DNA of 64,000 nucleotides from Effrenium voratum. Its lineage: Eukaryota > Sar > Dinophyceae > Suessiales > Symbiodiniaceae. The translations under genes and the position numbers were made by a program. The notes under the pieces were generated by a model that was given only the letters and a program-made list of their open reading frames with translations, was not told where the DNA came from and searched no databases. The stretch covers positions 1,894,087-1,958,086 of the forward strand of contig CAUJNA010003771.1 in NCBI GenBank assembly GCA_963377175.1, written 5' to 3'. Below are positions 22,361 to 33,811 of this stretch, one piece after another (position 1 is the stretch's first letter; each line of letters starts with the position of its first letter).

Positions 22361-22461
22361 CACTCTCTGAGTTCTTGGACTTTGTACTTTGTGGGAAGAC
22401 CACTTTTTTGTGGTAACTACAAAGTTCAGACTTTGTTTGGCCAATCCACTCAGAAAGTAAG
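22361..22461 (+). repeat. Family E repeat, copy
   Basis: CTGAGTTCTTGGACTTTG, TGGGAAGACCA, TTTGGCCAATCCACTCAGAAAG. Confidence 0.6.
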
Positions 22462-22722
22462 CCAGCCCGAAAGTACGCAACCTCCATACCTTCTGAAACC
22501 CACAGTCTCAGGGATGCCCAAGGAAGCTTTGGGATGGGTCAGTTTGGAGTATCGGTCAAATGGACCCTGAGAACCCGAAATTGAAAATGGGATGCGAGGT
22601 TTTGGTCTTCCTATAGGGGAAAAGGGGCTCGTGGCCAGGGACCGATTCCTATTTTGAGTGATCCCCCCGAAGCTTGGGGCGTTGTGGTTTCATGGGTCAT
22701 TTCCCTAGTTGGTTTTCCTCAG

Positions 22723-22766
22723 GCCTACGAGGGCTGTCGTCAGATGGCTGCAGAAGCCAAGTCCAG
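22723..22766 (+). CDS. Short internal exon
   Basis: Acceptor GTTTTCCTCAG|GCC, donor GTCCAG|GT. Reads AYEGCRQMAAEAKS and leaves two bases. Good acceptor and coding-like composition; too short to name. Confidence 0.5.
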
Positions 22767-24132
22767 GTACGAGGCGCCATTTTGCAGCGGGATATGTTTG
22801 TGGCATGATGGTTTGCCCTGCGGTCCGATCTTTGACGACCCCAAGGTAGACTTACAACCAAGGGGTTTTACTTTTGGGAAATCATCCACCCCCAAAGTCA
22901 ATTCTACCTTGTTATTTTACCAGTTTGCTGTTGTGTCCTCTCCATGGAGTTGCTCAACAGGAGGAGACATGGAGCAGCCTAGCGACCCAGTACAGCCTTA
23001 GCAATAGACGCACATTCTTGGCTGAGGTTGACAGACGCTAGATATTCCCTCGAACAAGCTTTTAACTGAGTACACAGGGAGCTTTGCAAAAAGGAAAGTT
23101 TTCCAAAAGGGCTGCGCACGTGTATTGCTGGGAGAGTACCTTGGGATTTCTTGTGTCCAGTTCGGGAATTTCAGCTATTTGCTCAGATATGTTGTGGTTG
23201 GGTGATCGGAAAATCAGTGCCTCAGGCACCTAGGGCACGACTTGTTATTTATACTATTCTATTTCAGAGTTCTCTCTATAGGGGTTGGTATTGAGGACCC
23301 AGGGTTCCACATACTGCATCACGGAGGTGTCAAGAGCACCTATGTTTGGGCCCCCGCAGTCCATTGACCGGACCACGAGCAGGGTAAGATAAGTTCTACT
23401 ATTTCAAGGCGCTAAATGGTTACACACAGACATGTTTATTATTTCATTTTGTTTGTGATATATGGTTTGGACATGTCCCACACACCAATTCAATGTCTGG
23501 TCCCTTATGTGACCCCCAAAACCACTTGCTATGTTGGAGAACGGTTCTTCAATACTCTCATATAGTGGCTATATAGTGCTACGAGTGTACTTCATTGTTG
23601 GTGAGCGGGAAGCATCTGAGAATCAGGGTTGTCCAAAGCGATTCGACCTGTTGAAATGTTAATTTCTTTTTTGTCGACATTTGACCCCAAACGATTTACC
23701 TTTAGTCCCCCAGTTCTTTGGGGCAAGTGAGGCGACGATGTGTTCCACGTCTTGACTGAAAGGGGAAGGCTGAATAGATCTGCGCCGATACCTTCAGAAA
23801 CCTGTTTGGATTTGGCCAAATTCGGCTTGGGGTGTCAAGTATCAAACAAATCTAGAAAGAGACCTGGCTTTGGTTACTTTTTCACTGAAGCCGTATCTAT
23901 TTGGGTGGGGCTCACGGGCGTCGGATCTGTTTGGCTCGCATAAGACGCCACTTGGGTGTTCGATCAGTAAGTTGTTACCCGCTGAACAGGGGGAACCCCA
24001 CTCAGGGGGACTTGTACGCGGATTGTGGCCTAGGCTACCAACAGCTTCCTAACTTGGCCGAACACCCAAAGGCCTTTGGGCAGGTGAGTTGCGAATTGTT
24101 GTGTTGGCGGAAATGGTTTTCGTCGCCGTGAG
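22767..24132. other. Intronic tract
   Basis: No exon seen. It holds a block near 23966 (GTAAGTTGTTACCCGCTGAA...TAACTTGGCCGAACACCCAA) related to blocks near 5155, 8632 and 26967. The tract at 23000-23600 has no recognisable content. Confidence 0.35.
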
Positions 24133-24203
24133 GCACGGCTCGCCACAGTGTGCGACACCCTGCAAGATGATCAGCTGGTCGTGGAGATGAATTTTGCACA
24201 GCA
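24133..24203 (+). CDS. Candidate internal exon
   Basis: After CGCCGTGAG|GCA it reads ARLATVCDTLQDDQLVVE, then MNFAQQ; AG|GA at 24203 would be the donor. Codon bias is coding-like, but the splice sites are weak and the phase to 22766 is not satisfied. Confidence 0.45.
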
Positions 24204-24789
24204 GGAGAGCTGCCATCAGTGGGCGTGCCTTTAATTAATAGGGACCCTAAATTCTGGTGGTGTCCCTGTACTTTTTTAAGATGCACCGAAAAAAAGGTGC
24301 CCTCAAAAGAATAGACGCCGAAATACCAACCATGTGTGCTTTAATTCATACTCAATGTATCCAAAGGAAGTCAACAGGCATGCTAAAGAAAGACAGACCC
24401 ACCATTTAGCACCCAGGGATGTTGCTTTGTTCAGTGGATCCAGACTCGAAGACCGGCCGCGGGACGCAACAGACATGTATGCACTGATTTATACACGTAG
24501 ACATTCACAGATTCGAACACATGCCCACACGTAGACACATACGCATATATACGTCTATATTGTTTATTACACTAGTACACTCACATCACCCAGACACGTA
24601 GACACGTACATGCAGACATACGCACAGAGACGTACACACCTGCTCACACCCTTTTCTCTGAACCCAAGCAATGTTTTTGTCTCAGATGGAAATGTGGTTA
24701 GCGTTCGAACCATGCCGTCCTCATTGCTATCTCTGCATTGATCCAGCTTGAACTGATTTCTTGACTGACAAGATGAGGACATAAGTATT

Positions 24790-24868
24790 TGGTTGCGGCT
24801 CAAATTAATGTACCAGCATGACATCTTGGTAATAGAACCCAGCTCTTCAATTTTGAGCCACACCCATT
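24790..24868 (+). repeat. Family D repeat, copy 2
   Basis: GGTTGCGGCTCAAATTAATG at the left and CAATTTTGAGCCACACCC at the right; imperfect inverted ends. Confidence 0.6.
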
Positions 24869-25200
24869 TAAAGATTAGGTTTTTCTGCTTGGGCGTTGAC
24901 CAAAGATATCCTTTGGAGTGAACGAGGCCGTGTGATGGGTTAGGTTGCGGAAACTCCTGGGATTTGTGGGCAGCCCAATGTCTTCTGTTTTGATGTTTTA
25001 AGCTTCAGCTTTTGGATGAGAAAGAACCGTTTTTGGAAGATCAGTGCGGACATGGGTGGGGCGTCATCACTGGAGTTCGGTGGTTCGTAAATCCCGACTC
25101 CCGCGCAGCAGAGCTCTTGATGGGTGGTTTGGGACATTTAATTGGGAAACCACCACCCCAAACCAAAAATCCACCTATGAGGGAAGTTGACAAAAAGCAG

Positions 25201-25300
25201 GAGAGCTTCATAGTGCAAGAGATTCTCGCCTGCTTCTGTGCGGTGCTAGGCGCGCTCATTCAACACCTTGCCTGTGTTCGCCTTCGAAGCCTCGTGCGGG
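25201..25300 (+). CDS. Internal exon with hydrophobic segment
   Basis: Acceptor AAAAAGCAG|GAG, donor GTGCGGG|GT. Reads ESFIVQEILACFCAVLGA, then LIQHLACVRLRSLVR; the middle (ILACFCAVLGALI) could be membrane-associated. Ends in phase 1, completing Gly with the exon at 25975. Confidence 0.65.
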
Positions 25301-25974
25301 GTTCTGGTTTAGTGGTCGTGCCAAAGCACTGGCAAAAATTGCACAACTGTTCTGTAGCACTCAGGATTGATATTCCCCGAATCATTTATCAGTGTCCTAT
25401 TTTAGAGGTGGCTATTTCGTTCCGGGGGATTGTTCAAGCTTGACAAAGGGGCTTCTTTTGGAGCCTGAGAGTGGTGCTGTCCTTTTTGGATTGCTTAAAA
25501 CGTTGGCTCGCAAAGTTAACGAGTAAAGGGGTTGGTGATGTACTTTAAAGCCACCATTTGGGTATGTGTCAAAATAGGGGACCCCCCAACCAAAAGCAAT
25601 CTGGTTTGCCTCTTCAACCACCCCAAGAAGGTGCCCTCGAAAGACAACAGACACACGCACGCACACCCCTTTAGCGGTATACGGGTGCGCCCCTTTTGGA
25701 GGGTACCCTTTTGGGCTTGGTTTTAAGGGGAGATTAACAGGAACCGCCGCCCATTTCAGGGGTTTCACTTGGAGACCAGCCCATATTTTGGAGAAGGAAG
25801 CCCTAGCTTGTCTCTTGGCCTGTTGATTCTGTTTTTCTTGAGGCTGGCTGCAACACCAAAGTGCTGCTCTGACATAGCAATCGGCAAGGGACTTGCGCAG
25901 GTGGGTCCTGCTGCCGCGCCGTAGTCCCGCGTTTCGTCCGTCGCAAATCTCCCACGGGCTTCGGGCACCACAAG

Positions 25975-26057
25975 GAGAGGCACTTAAGCGAGCGGACGAG
26001 GCCCAGATCAGGGCATTCAAGCACCTAAACGCAGACCAGATGCCTCCTCCGACGACG
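25975..26057 (+). CDS. Internal exon, unrecognised protein
   Basis: Acceptor CACCACAAG|GA, donor GACGACG|GT. Reads EALKRADEAQIRAFKHLN, then ADQMPPPTT. Phases agree with 25300 before it and with 27562 after it (phase 0). Confidence 0.65.
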
Positions 26058-26415
26058 GTATTTGGCGGGCAGGACAGTGGCAACTGGAGTGCCAGATTAT
26101 GCCGTTGCACCCATTATATACGGCTATGACGGCTGTGATTTGAAGGGAACCCTGTCAAACATGGGTGGTGCATCTGAATCGCATGCAAATGATGCCCACC
26201 AGAGGGTCCCAAAATCAATAGTTCATAGTAGTATCCGTATGTTGTCATATATTTTGGTAAAACCTGTAATATTGATATATTTATTTTTGTTTCATGCGAG
26301 AGGCATTGCAAGGTTTGCGGACGAGGCCCCGACTCAGTCGATGTCGGGGCTTGCTGGAGGCCTTCTGACAAAATCATGGGTGTGTGCGTGTGAACCTGGC
26401 AGCCATTTCGGGCCT

Positions 26416-26533
26416 CGGATCCATCGGTGCAATGACCCATTCGACAGGGAAGCTTTCTCCAACATATGTCGTTCTTGAATGCAGGGGCCCTGGCTCGGAT
26501 CCGTTGGTGCAATGACCCATTCGACAGGTCTCA
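26416..26533 (+). repeat. Direct duplication of a ~35-bp unit
   Basis: CGGATCC, two or three variable bases, then TGGTGCAATGACCCATTCGA and CAGG occurs at about 26417-26452 and 26497-26529. Intronic. Confidence 0.8.
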
Positions 26534-27561
26534 ACCACATCCGGGGCCTCTGGCGCTTGCCGGAGGATGGCGTTCTGTTTGGGCGCCCAGGTGGGTTTAT
26601 TCGATGTTAAGTGATGTGGATGCGGACCCTGAATGGGAGATTGCTCCAAAACCTACGGGGCGATTTCTTTCTCTTTTTGGCGGATAGTTTGAGGGTCCAG
26701 GTGTATGTCCCGTGTGCGTGTGTATTTGTGTTGAGTTGATTTCAAGGGAAGTGCACATGAACATCACCATTTTGGAGGGGTCCCCCGATTTTGGCACGTG
26801 CCCAGTTCAATGTGGGCACTATGTTATAAAGGGCCTCCGGTGCGCTTAGCCCTGGGTGATATTTGCGTCTTCGCCCAAGTTACTCTGCTGGCATTCTGTG
26901 TGACCCCCCCTGTTTTGGAGGAGCAGGTCGTAACAGGCGTGTAGGTTGCCGGGCATTCTAGGTTATTAGCCCGCTTCATTGGAGGCAGTGGGTTGTAACA
27001 TGCGTGACGCGCAATTGGCCGAACATTCAAGTAAGGACCCCCTACCGAGTTTTGGTTTGCGACTCTCCCGTGCTCATTGTTGTTTGGTGGGCTTTTCTTG
27101 AATTCATGCTGGTGGATTGTTGTAATGTCGACTGTTTGGATGACAGCCAACACATTCCCTGCGGTTGAATGCGCAGTTCAGTCCAAGTTAACATTGACAT
27201 TGCTGGTGAAGCTTAGTTGAATCCCGGGCACAAGTCTCTTGAGTGCATCCCGCCACCCAACGTTTCACAGAAGGGGTAAGACATGTACGCACCAGTTGGA
27301 TCGAATTAAGGTGTCATAGGATGAACAGTAAGAGCCAGCAAGAGGGCCAGCAAGAAAGGCTTCATGGGTGAGGAGGGACAAGACGCATGGACAGCTATAG
27401 CTTGTCCCTTGCCCCGGTGTGTACAGCTGTGGGCCGGGGGGGGGGGTGAAGTTTGTTTGTAGCACTTGGATGTGCGGCCAAGTTACTAGGTAGCTGCTTG
27501 GGTTACAACCAATATCCATAGTGAACTCCGCTTTTCCTGGAGAAATATAATTTGGTTGCAG

Positions 27562-27725
27562 CCACGCACGGCGAGCACCGTCTTACTTGGCAATGGACGT
27601 TTCGTGGTCGGGGGAGGCTCGGAACGCACCTTGGCCATTCTTCCGGAGCCGTTTCTGGGGATCCCTTGGATCTGCAATCTAAAGCTCGACGGCTCGCTTG
27701 CCAGCGAATCGACCTTTCGACATTG
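27562..27725 (+). CDS. Internal exon, unrecognised protein
   Basis: Acceptor TTTGGTTGCAG|CCA, donor GACATTG|GT. Fifty-four codons plus two bases: PRTASTVLLGNGRFVVGG, then SERTLAILPEPFLGIPWI and LKLDGSLASESTFRH. The trailing TG plus the leading G of the exon at 28155 gives Trp. Beta-rich character; no family claimed. Confidence 0.6.
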
Positions 27726-28154
27726 GTTTCCTCTTTCTGGTCCATTTCCATTTCATGGCTCCTATTTGAGCCCAAAGACTGGGTCATGGCCATGACTGTT
27801 TCTTGGAGTTATCAAAGTCAGCAACTGGGGCGGTTTCTCTTTAGCCTACTTGCTGGGGGACTTGATGATGGCGAACTAACGCCCAACAGATCCAGTTGTG
27901 GTCTTGATTTCGTGCGGAAGTTGTGGGTTGTTGGACACTTTCTGTGATGCCCTTGGGGACCGCCATGTAAAGGGAAGTCATGGTAGGGTGGGGTTTGCTG
28001 TTTTCTTCGTGAGCTACCTGGGCAGGTGTTGGTGGAACGTTACATGTTCAGAGGAATCTCATTTTGGGCCCCGTTTTTTCGGGGTCCATGTGAATTTGAA
28101 GGGTCGCTTTTTTGGATTGGAAGCACGGCTTGGGCTCTACGTTTTGTCGCCTAG

Positions 28155-28213
28155 GCCAGCTAGATTGCGGGAACTGGATCTGGAGTCGGTGCCGAAGGAG
28201 ACGAATCGATTCG
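28155..28213 (+). CDS. Internal exon, unrecognised protein
   Basis: Acceptor GTCGCCTAG|G, donor CGATTCG|GT. Reads PARLRELDLESVPKETNR, then F. It joins in phase to 27725. Confidence 0.6.
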
Positions 28214-28706
28214 GTTTGATGCGTTAAATACAAAGGCACCCGTTTTCGGTGAAGCAATGGCGGGCTGTGCCCAGAGAAGGAATCCTTCACTTGTTGCAAG
28301 TAGTGTGTGTGTGTGTGTGGGTTTCCTTTTTTTTGAAGGTACCCTTTGTGATTCTTTGTGGTTTTGCTCCAAAGAGGCACAATAGGAAAGGCACTTGTTG
28401 TTTGAACTATGGCTAGGCGCAAACCCACATGCTACCAAGCCACATCCAAGCCACATTCCATTGAACAGGTGGCACCGAAAGGACTGACTCAGCCCCTTGA
28501 AGAGGGACATTCTGCTGGCATTTGGCTCTTTGTATGTGTGACTAAACATCACACCTGGAATGTCTGGCAAAACCAGGGTCCGTTTTGAGACGGTGTTGGC
28601 AGCAAAAGCCACCCAAGCAGCCGCCATTCCCTTTGGTCCCCCGTTTTCCGGATTTTTGTTCAACAATATCTAGTTTGAGGTAAATGTGGACCAGAAACAC
28701 ACATCC

Positions 28707-28798
28707 TGAGTTCATGAACTTTAAACTTTTTGGGAAGACCGTTTTAGTGGTAAAACAAAAGTTTGGACTTTTTTTGGGCCATCCACTTGGCAAGTGAG
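28707..28798 (+). repeat. Family E repeat, copy
   Basis: CCTGAGTTCATGAACTTTAA, TTGGGAAGACCGTTTTAG, GGGCCATCCACTTGGCAAG. Very close to the copy at 42788. Confidence 0.7.
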
Positions 28799-28949
28799 GA
28801 AACACAGGTCATATATTTGGTTCGCAAAGAGCTGAGGCCGTTTAGCGTTTGTCCCAGACACCTGGGAAAGCCCAAGTGTGTAGAGACCCTTAGGCCAGCC
28901 CTCAGGAGTGCATCAAAGAGCTGGAGGGCCTGCACTTCAGCTGGGGGCC

Positions 28950-29040
28950 CTTGTGTGTGGTTGTGTGTGTGTGTTTTATGTATATATATATATATACACA
29001 TGTGTTTCTCTTTTTTATTATAATGTATATACATATATAT
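28950..29040 (+). repeat. GT and TA microsatellites
   Basis: (TG)n near 28950-28975 then (TA)n near 28980-28996 and 29023-29040. They precede the C tract and acceptor of the exon at 29095. Confidence 0.8.
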
Positions 29041-29094
29041 GTTAAACACACAAGACATATTTGTCCTCTCTTTCCCCCCCCCCCCCCCCGGCAG

Positions 29095-29157
29095 CTCTCC
29101 TTCTACATGTCGACTCTAGAAGATGTAACGCAGAATCTACACTCTTTCCTGGAATCC
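29095..29157 (+). CDS. Internal exon behind a long C tract
   Basis: The acceptor is a run of about 18 C residues followed by GGCAG. Reads LSFYMSTLEDVTQNLHSF, then LEST. The donor is uncertain (GA after CTG at 29142, or GC near 29164). No family was recognised. Confidence 0.5.
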
Positions 29158-29384
29158 ACACATGCCATTTTTTTGGTTTTCCGAGCCTCCGGCTTTACGA
29201 GCTTTTGGTGATTTGTCTTTGGAGAGTTGAAACCTCAACAGTGGTTGGTGGACATGGACCCCCTGAACCTTGATGTCCAATGGGCCCCCGGTTCAAAAGT
29301 CACACCTGTGCCCTATTGGGCTTTCGCTTGCACATTCGAGGGTGAGTCACCCATAGGATCAGGCTCTAAGCGACCCTTTTTCAG

Positions 29385-29454
29385 GTTTCTTAAGGCCTTG
29401 GGGTTGCAAGGCCCTGCGGAGCACTTGGCATTGCGCATTTGCTCTGGCTTTGAG
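29385..29454 (+). CDS. Internal exon, unrecognised protein
   Basis: Acceptor CCCTTTTTCAG|G, donor TTTGAG|GT. Reads FLKALGLQGPAEHLALRI, then CSGFE. Clean splice sites and no stops. Confidence 0.6.
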
Positions 29455-29710
29455 GTGGTAACACCAGTCCCCCGCAAAAAGCAACGAAAGTGCATTGCCA
29501 GACTTATTGCATAAACTTCTTGCGCAAGCCCGGGGGTTAGCCCAAAAAGCAAACCCAAGGGCTGAGAGCTGTTGCGTTGACAGAGGTTACAAACACATTC
29601 TATGGCAGGTGTCTTCATACTGGCCCAAAGAGTTTCAACTGCAACTGCCAGTAAACTTCGGTCAGCTCTCCTCTTCATAGCCCCCTTGGTCCACGGCTTT
29701 TCCACTTGGA

Positions 29711-29800
29711 GTGTCGACGTTTTCCGGCCCAGGCCACGTGCCCTGCATCTCGGAGCTGGCCAATGTCGCGGCAGAGGTGTGGCACGGGGATTTGCAAATG
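29711..29800 (+). CDS. Internal exon, unrecognised protein
   Basis: Reads VSTFSGPGHVPCISELAN, then VAAEVWHGDLQM, ending CAAATG|GT. Very high third-position GC. The start is uncertain: after TTGGAG at 29710, or after CCCAG at 29732. Confidence 0.55.
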
Positions 29801-31312
29801 GTGTTTGGTGGGTTTCCTTTTGATTTGCCTTTGAAGCCTCTAGGGGTTGACTTCCGATTCTTTTCAACCATTGTTTTTTTCAATAACCGCCTGTTTCCCC
29901 CTGGTTTTTGATGGTTTCCTGAAAGAAGGATCCCTGGAAAGAATGGGGAAGGTGCCCCTAGAAACCACCCGAAAAGTGGTACCTTCAAAAACAAGAACAC
30001 CGAAATGGGTTGGGTGTTCGCCCAAGGTGTTGACATAGGTGATAGCCCACTCGACCCCCATGCGGTGTGAAACCCTTGCTGGAGCTATCCCGTGTCGGAG
30101 TGATATATCCTCTTCCTCTTCAACAGTGTGGCTCCTTGCAAGCAGTCCTGCAAAGGCCAAAAACCTTGCCCAACAGAGTTGGCAAACTTTGAAAACTGTT
30201 TGCTGGTAGCTTTGTCCATCATTTTGGCCCAAACCGGTCAAACTGTTCGTCACTCAACTCGGGTTTTGGCGGGACCCTTTTCCCTTCTTGGTTGGGACGC
30301 CAAGGAAAAGCAAGCCGTTTTTAGGGGGGCCCGAGAAGAGAATCTGCCCTACCTGCAGCTATCACTTGCTGGGAACACTATGTGTCATGAACTCCCGAAA
30401 TATCAACATGAAACATTCAGTCGCAAAACGGGTACCCTCAAAAGATGGGCGCTGTCAATTCAAAAATATATCTAACCTGAAAATTGTGTATGTGTATATG
30501 TATAATATATGTTCACACACACATGCAAGTTTTTCTTGTGGCATACATACCCCTTGTTCCAAAGCCAACATGATACTAAGGACCTTGCTCCGAATTGAAG
30601 CCAAGACTCAGCCAAGCTTCTCCTGTGCTAGTCATTCAATGTGCCCAATGCAGTATTCGTTCGTCGACTTTGGTTGCAATTTGTACAAACTCCTCCTTTA
30701 GCTTTTTGGAAATCATAAGGAAACCAAAATACCGGTTGTCTCCAAAACGTAGCTATTGCTCGGTGAATCCCCACAAGGCTCTCAGGCATTGAAAACTGCT
30801 GGATGCTCAATTGAACCTGGAAAAGGTGATTGCATTTCACTTTTGGGAGAAGGCACAGCGTTGTGTTTGAAATGCCCTCAAGCCTATAGAGGGGCTGCAA
30901 GTCTTTTTGGTGTGTCTTGGTGGGGATGTCCTTTTGAGTTAGACGGAAATCATGAGAAACCAGGGTCTAAGACAAAAGTGGAGCTGAATCCTTGTTGTTC
31001 GATGGGTTGGCAACCATTTCCAGACATTTATGTAGCCTTGTTTCTGTGACAACGTGCGGTCCGCCGGGGAGGGGACCCCATATTCTCAGCCCACTCCCTG
31101 AGTTTCTAGTAGTACCTGCTGAACTCTGTACTTGTTTGGCAAACCCTGGGCCGGAGTTCTACTTGCCGAACTCTGTACTTGTTTGGGAAAGCAAAGTTCA
31201 GCAGCAACCACAGAGTTCAGAGCTGCTTGGATCCAATCCACGGATGGGCGGTGCTCGGGATGGGAGGATCCGGATCAGCTGGGTCCAAGGCTTTCGCTTC
31301 GAAGATCCGACT

Positions 31313-31360
31313 CGCGACTCGCGACTCGCGACTCGCGACTCGCGACTCGCGACTCGCGAG
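31313..31360 (+). repeat. (GACTCGC)n heptanucleotide microsatellite at an acceptor
   Basis: About seven tandem copies of GACTCGC ending GACTCGCGAG. The final GAG is the splice acceptor of the coding island at 31361, so the repeat replaces the usual pyrimidine tract. Confidence 0.85.
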
Positions 31361-31401
31361 GCAGTGGTGCACTACTTGCGGTCCCTGGCGGACTTGCTGA
31401 G
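31361..31401 (+). CDS. Short internal exon
   Basis: After CGCGAG it reads AVVHYLRSLADLL and leaves AG before a GC donor (GCTGAG|GC). The two bases combine with the leading G at 31507 to give Arg. Strong codon bias. Confidence 0.5.
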
Positions 31402-31506
31402 GCGCAGAATCCCTGGACGTTTTCCCTTCCATTTGCTGAAATGAATCTGCCTTGTTGTTTTTAAAGGGAATCAATTTCACTACTGGAACTGTTTTTGTTT
31501 TTCCAG

Positions 31507-31614
31507 GCGGCGTTCCAGCAAGTGGAAGGAGTTTAGAGCCTCCCATTCAACAGGATCTGCCTCTTATAAGGGCGATCTTGCGGAGAGCAACACGAGCTGG
31601 CCATGCTGATAGGG
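31507..31614 (+). CDS. Candidate exon, frame ambiguous
   Basis: Acceptor GTTTTTCCAG|G. The frame compatible with 31401 reads RRSSKWKEFRASHSTGSA, then SYKGDLAESNTSW before a TGA. A second frame (ILRRATRAGHADRVLR) is also open, so the frame is not settled. Confidence 0.45.
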
Positions 31615-32069
31615 TCCTGAGGCTTTAGCTGCTTTGGCCTTTTCAAGATGGGTCGAACTTGACTTTCAATCAAAGCAAGCAGATCATGCCAACGAAAACC
31701 ACCCAACTTTTCCAACTTGGAATCGGAGACCCTGGGGTTCAACCACCAAGGGAAGAGTCTAAGAATGATTGGCCCAATTTGGATGAGATATATGCCGGCA
31801 CGATGGTTTTTGGGCCCTCAACTGATTGTCTTCAAGGGCTGGGGTTTCTCCATTGGAGGCTCCGGGTCCCGGTGTGCATTGGAGTCATGACCCTCAAGCT
31901 ACAAAACATATTTGCCCCCATTGTTTTGATGTTCCCTCAGGGTCCAAGTACCCTTTGAGGATGGTTTTTTGGGGGTGTTACAAGGGCGTAAAGTGCCTCA
32001 GAAGGTGCTTGGACCCTTAAGGGTTGCTTTGAACCCCAGTGATATCTTGCCAACCGCGCCAGACTCCAG

Positions 32070-32160
32070 AAGCACGAGCGCAAGGCCGCGGACGTGCTCT
32101 TCGAGGAGGCCAGAAGATACGATGTTCGTGTCTGGTTTGGGCCGCAGGACGTGTTGAAAG
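32070..32160 (+). CDS. Internal exon, charged helix
   Basis: After CCAGACTCCAG it reads KHERKAADVLFEEARRYD, then VRVWFGPQDVLK, ending TTGAAAG|GT. The exon may begin earlier, at 32063 or upstream, since the frame stays open. Among the clearest coding islands of the window; no family recognised. Confidence 0.7.
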
Positions 32161-33742
32161 GTAAAAAAACGAAGGAACATACACTCAGTTCTTCAGTGGC
32201 ACCTGTTTTCTGTTTCCCCTTTTCTTGGTGGCCCCACTAAAAATGGTCTTCCCAAAAAAGAACGGGTTCCTTTGTTTCCAGGGTTACTGAACAACTGAGT
32301 ACAATATTGTTTAAACATAGTTAATGCGTACATATATATATGTATATATATGTTATACATATGTTTGTATACATGTATGGACATAGGAGGGCACGTACCA
32401 AGAGGGGGGAACATAATATACTAAGTTCACTTTAGGTTGAGGTGAATCTTTGAAGGGACCTTTTCGTGATGTTTTTCGTTTCTCGGGGGGTAGTGAAAGG
32501 GAAGCCATTTGGGAGAAATTTTTCACAAAGATGGCCGGGCCCTTGGACCTTTTCTCTGCCTTTCACCGGTACCATAAAGGGCCCTCTAGGTTTGCCAATT
32601 CTTGATTCTTGATTCTTGATCCACAGCCCGCACACCTACCTCAAGAGAGGTTAAGTGAGGGGGCGCAGTCTGCGCGATACCCCTAGCGGATGCTAGCAGG
32701 TCGTTGCCAATACTTTGTGTTTGTTCTGCGTTGTCACTTTGCTTCTGCGTCAGGAGTAAGCCACAAATCCGAATCCGCACCGGCTGAACCCCCCACCCCC
32801 CCCGGCTTGGGACATCCCGCAAATCGGCCGCTGGGTTTCCTTACAAAGTCTTATAGCTTCCGACCTTTTCGGGTCTTGTTTTGGGTTGGTTCACAACGGG
32901 AGGGAGGAGTTTAGGAGGGTTGGAATCCTGTGATCTTGCAAAAAAAAGAGCAGCGAGCTCACAAAACCAGACACTTGTTGTTCCGAAGTTGTAAGCTATA
33001 CAAAGCAAAGGGCGCACCCCTCCATCCTTCAATCCTACCATTGGGGGAGGGACGTTTAATGCGTCAACCGGAAATCCTGGACAATGGATCTTACCAATGG
33101 TTGGTTGTCAAACCCACTGGTTGGTTATCAATCCCAATGGTTGGTTATCAAACCCAATGTTTGGGTTCGCTCAGACAAACCCAATGGATCTCACCAAGGC
33201 CCCCCCCCCTTACCGGGGTTAGGTGCCGGATCCATTGAGGGGCCCATGGTCCATTGGCTCATCTCAACCACTTTTGATACACTGGGTCAGGAGGGGGCAG
33301 ATGCAGGCCTCGGCTCACTTTCCGGAGTTCTGGGACGGAAGAGTCTCTTGGGTTGGTCCTGGCAAACCCTTGAACGAGTTGACCACAGGCCCCCCATTCG
33401 TCAGGTTTAGGTCGTGAGCCAATACCCTCTGACCCCCAAACCTTAAACCCCAAGCAAAATGCAACCTACACCTTCAAACCCACCGGAACCTGTGAGTAAA
33501 GTCATGTTTTGGGTCCAAGTTCCCTTCCCCCCCTTGAACCGTTAAAAACGGTACCTTGACCTCAATCTTTACAATGGGTTGCCCGAAAATTCAGCTTTCC
33601 CTCCTTCAAGGGTACCCTGAAAAAGAGGCGGTTATCCAATACCCAGAATCCCCTATTTGTAGCGGCCCTTTTTGCGTTCCATGTGAGTTTGTTGCGGATG
33701 GGTCGGGGGGGTTCGATGTCCGGTACACCGGTGATTCGATAG
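32161..33742. other. Intronic tract
   Basis: Contains a TA-rich microsatellite at 32330-32365, TTGATTCTTGATTCTTGATC at about 32603-32622, a possible coding patch near 32699 (RCQYFVFVLRCHFAS, weak), and a tandem repeat at 33095-33165. No confident exon. Confidence 0.4.
33095..33165 (+). repeat. ~23-bp tandem repeat
   Basis: About three and a half units of CAATGGTTGGTTATCAAACC with small variants (GGTTGTCAAACCCACT, GGTTATCAATCCCAAT). Intronic. Confidence 0.85.
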
Positions 33743-33811
33743 GAGGAGCGCCAAGCGGAGATCAAGGCGCGCCTGACCTTGGCCCTGCAAGCCTCGCGCC
33801 TGGCGCCCAAG
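33743..33811 (+). CDS. Internal exon, charged helix
   Basis: After CGATAG it reads EERQAEIKARLTLALQAS, then RLAPK. Twenty-one of 23 codons end in G or C. The donor is unclear (GA near 33813). Helical; not recognised. Confidence 0.55.

Noticed and set aside
25412..26110. A 232-codon open frame on the minus strand
   Set aside because: It is antisense to the exon at 25975 and to intron repeats. Coding bias favours the + strand.
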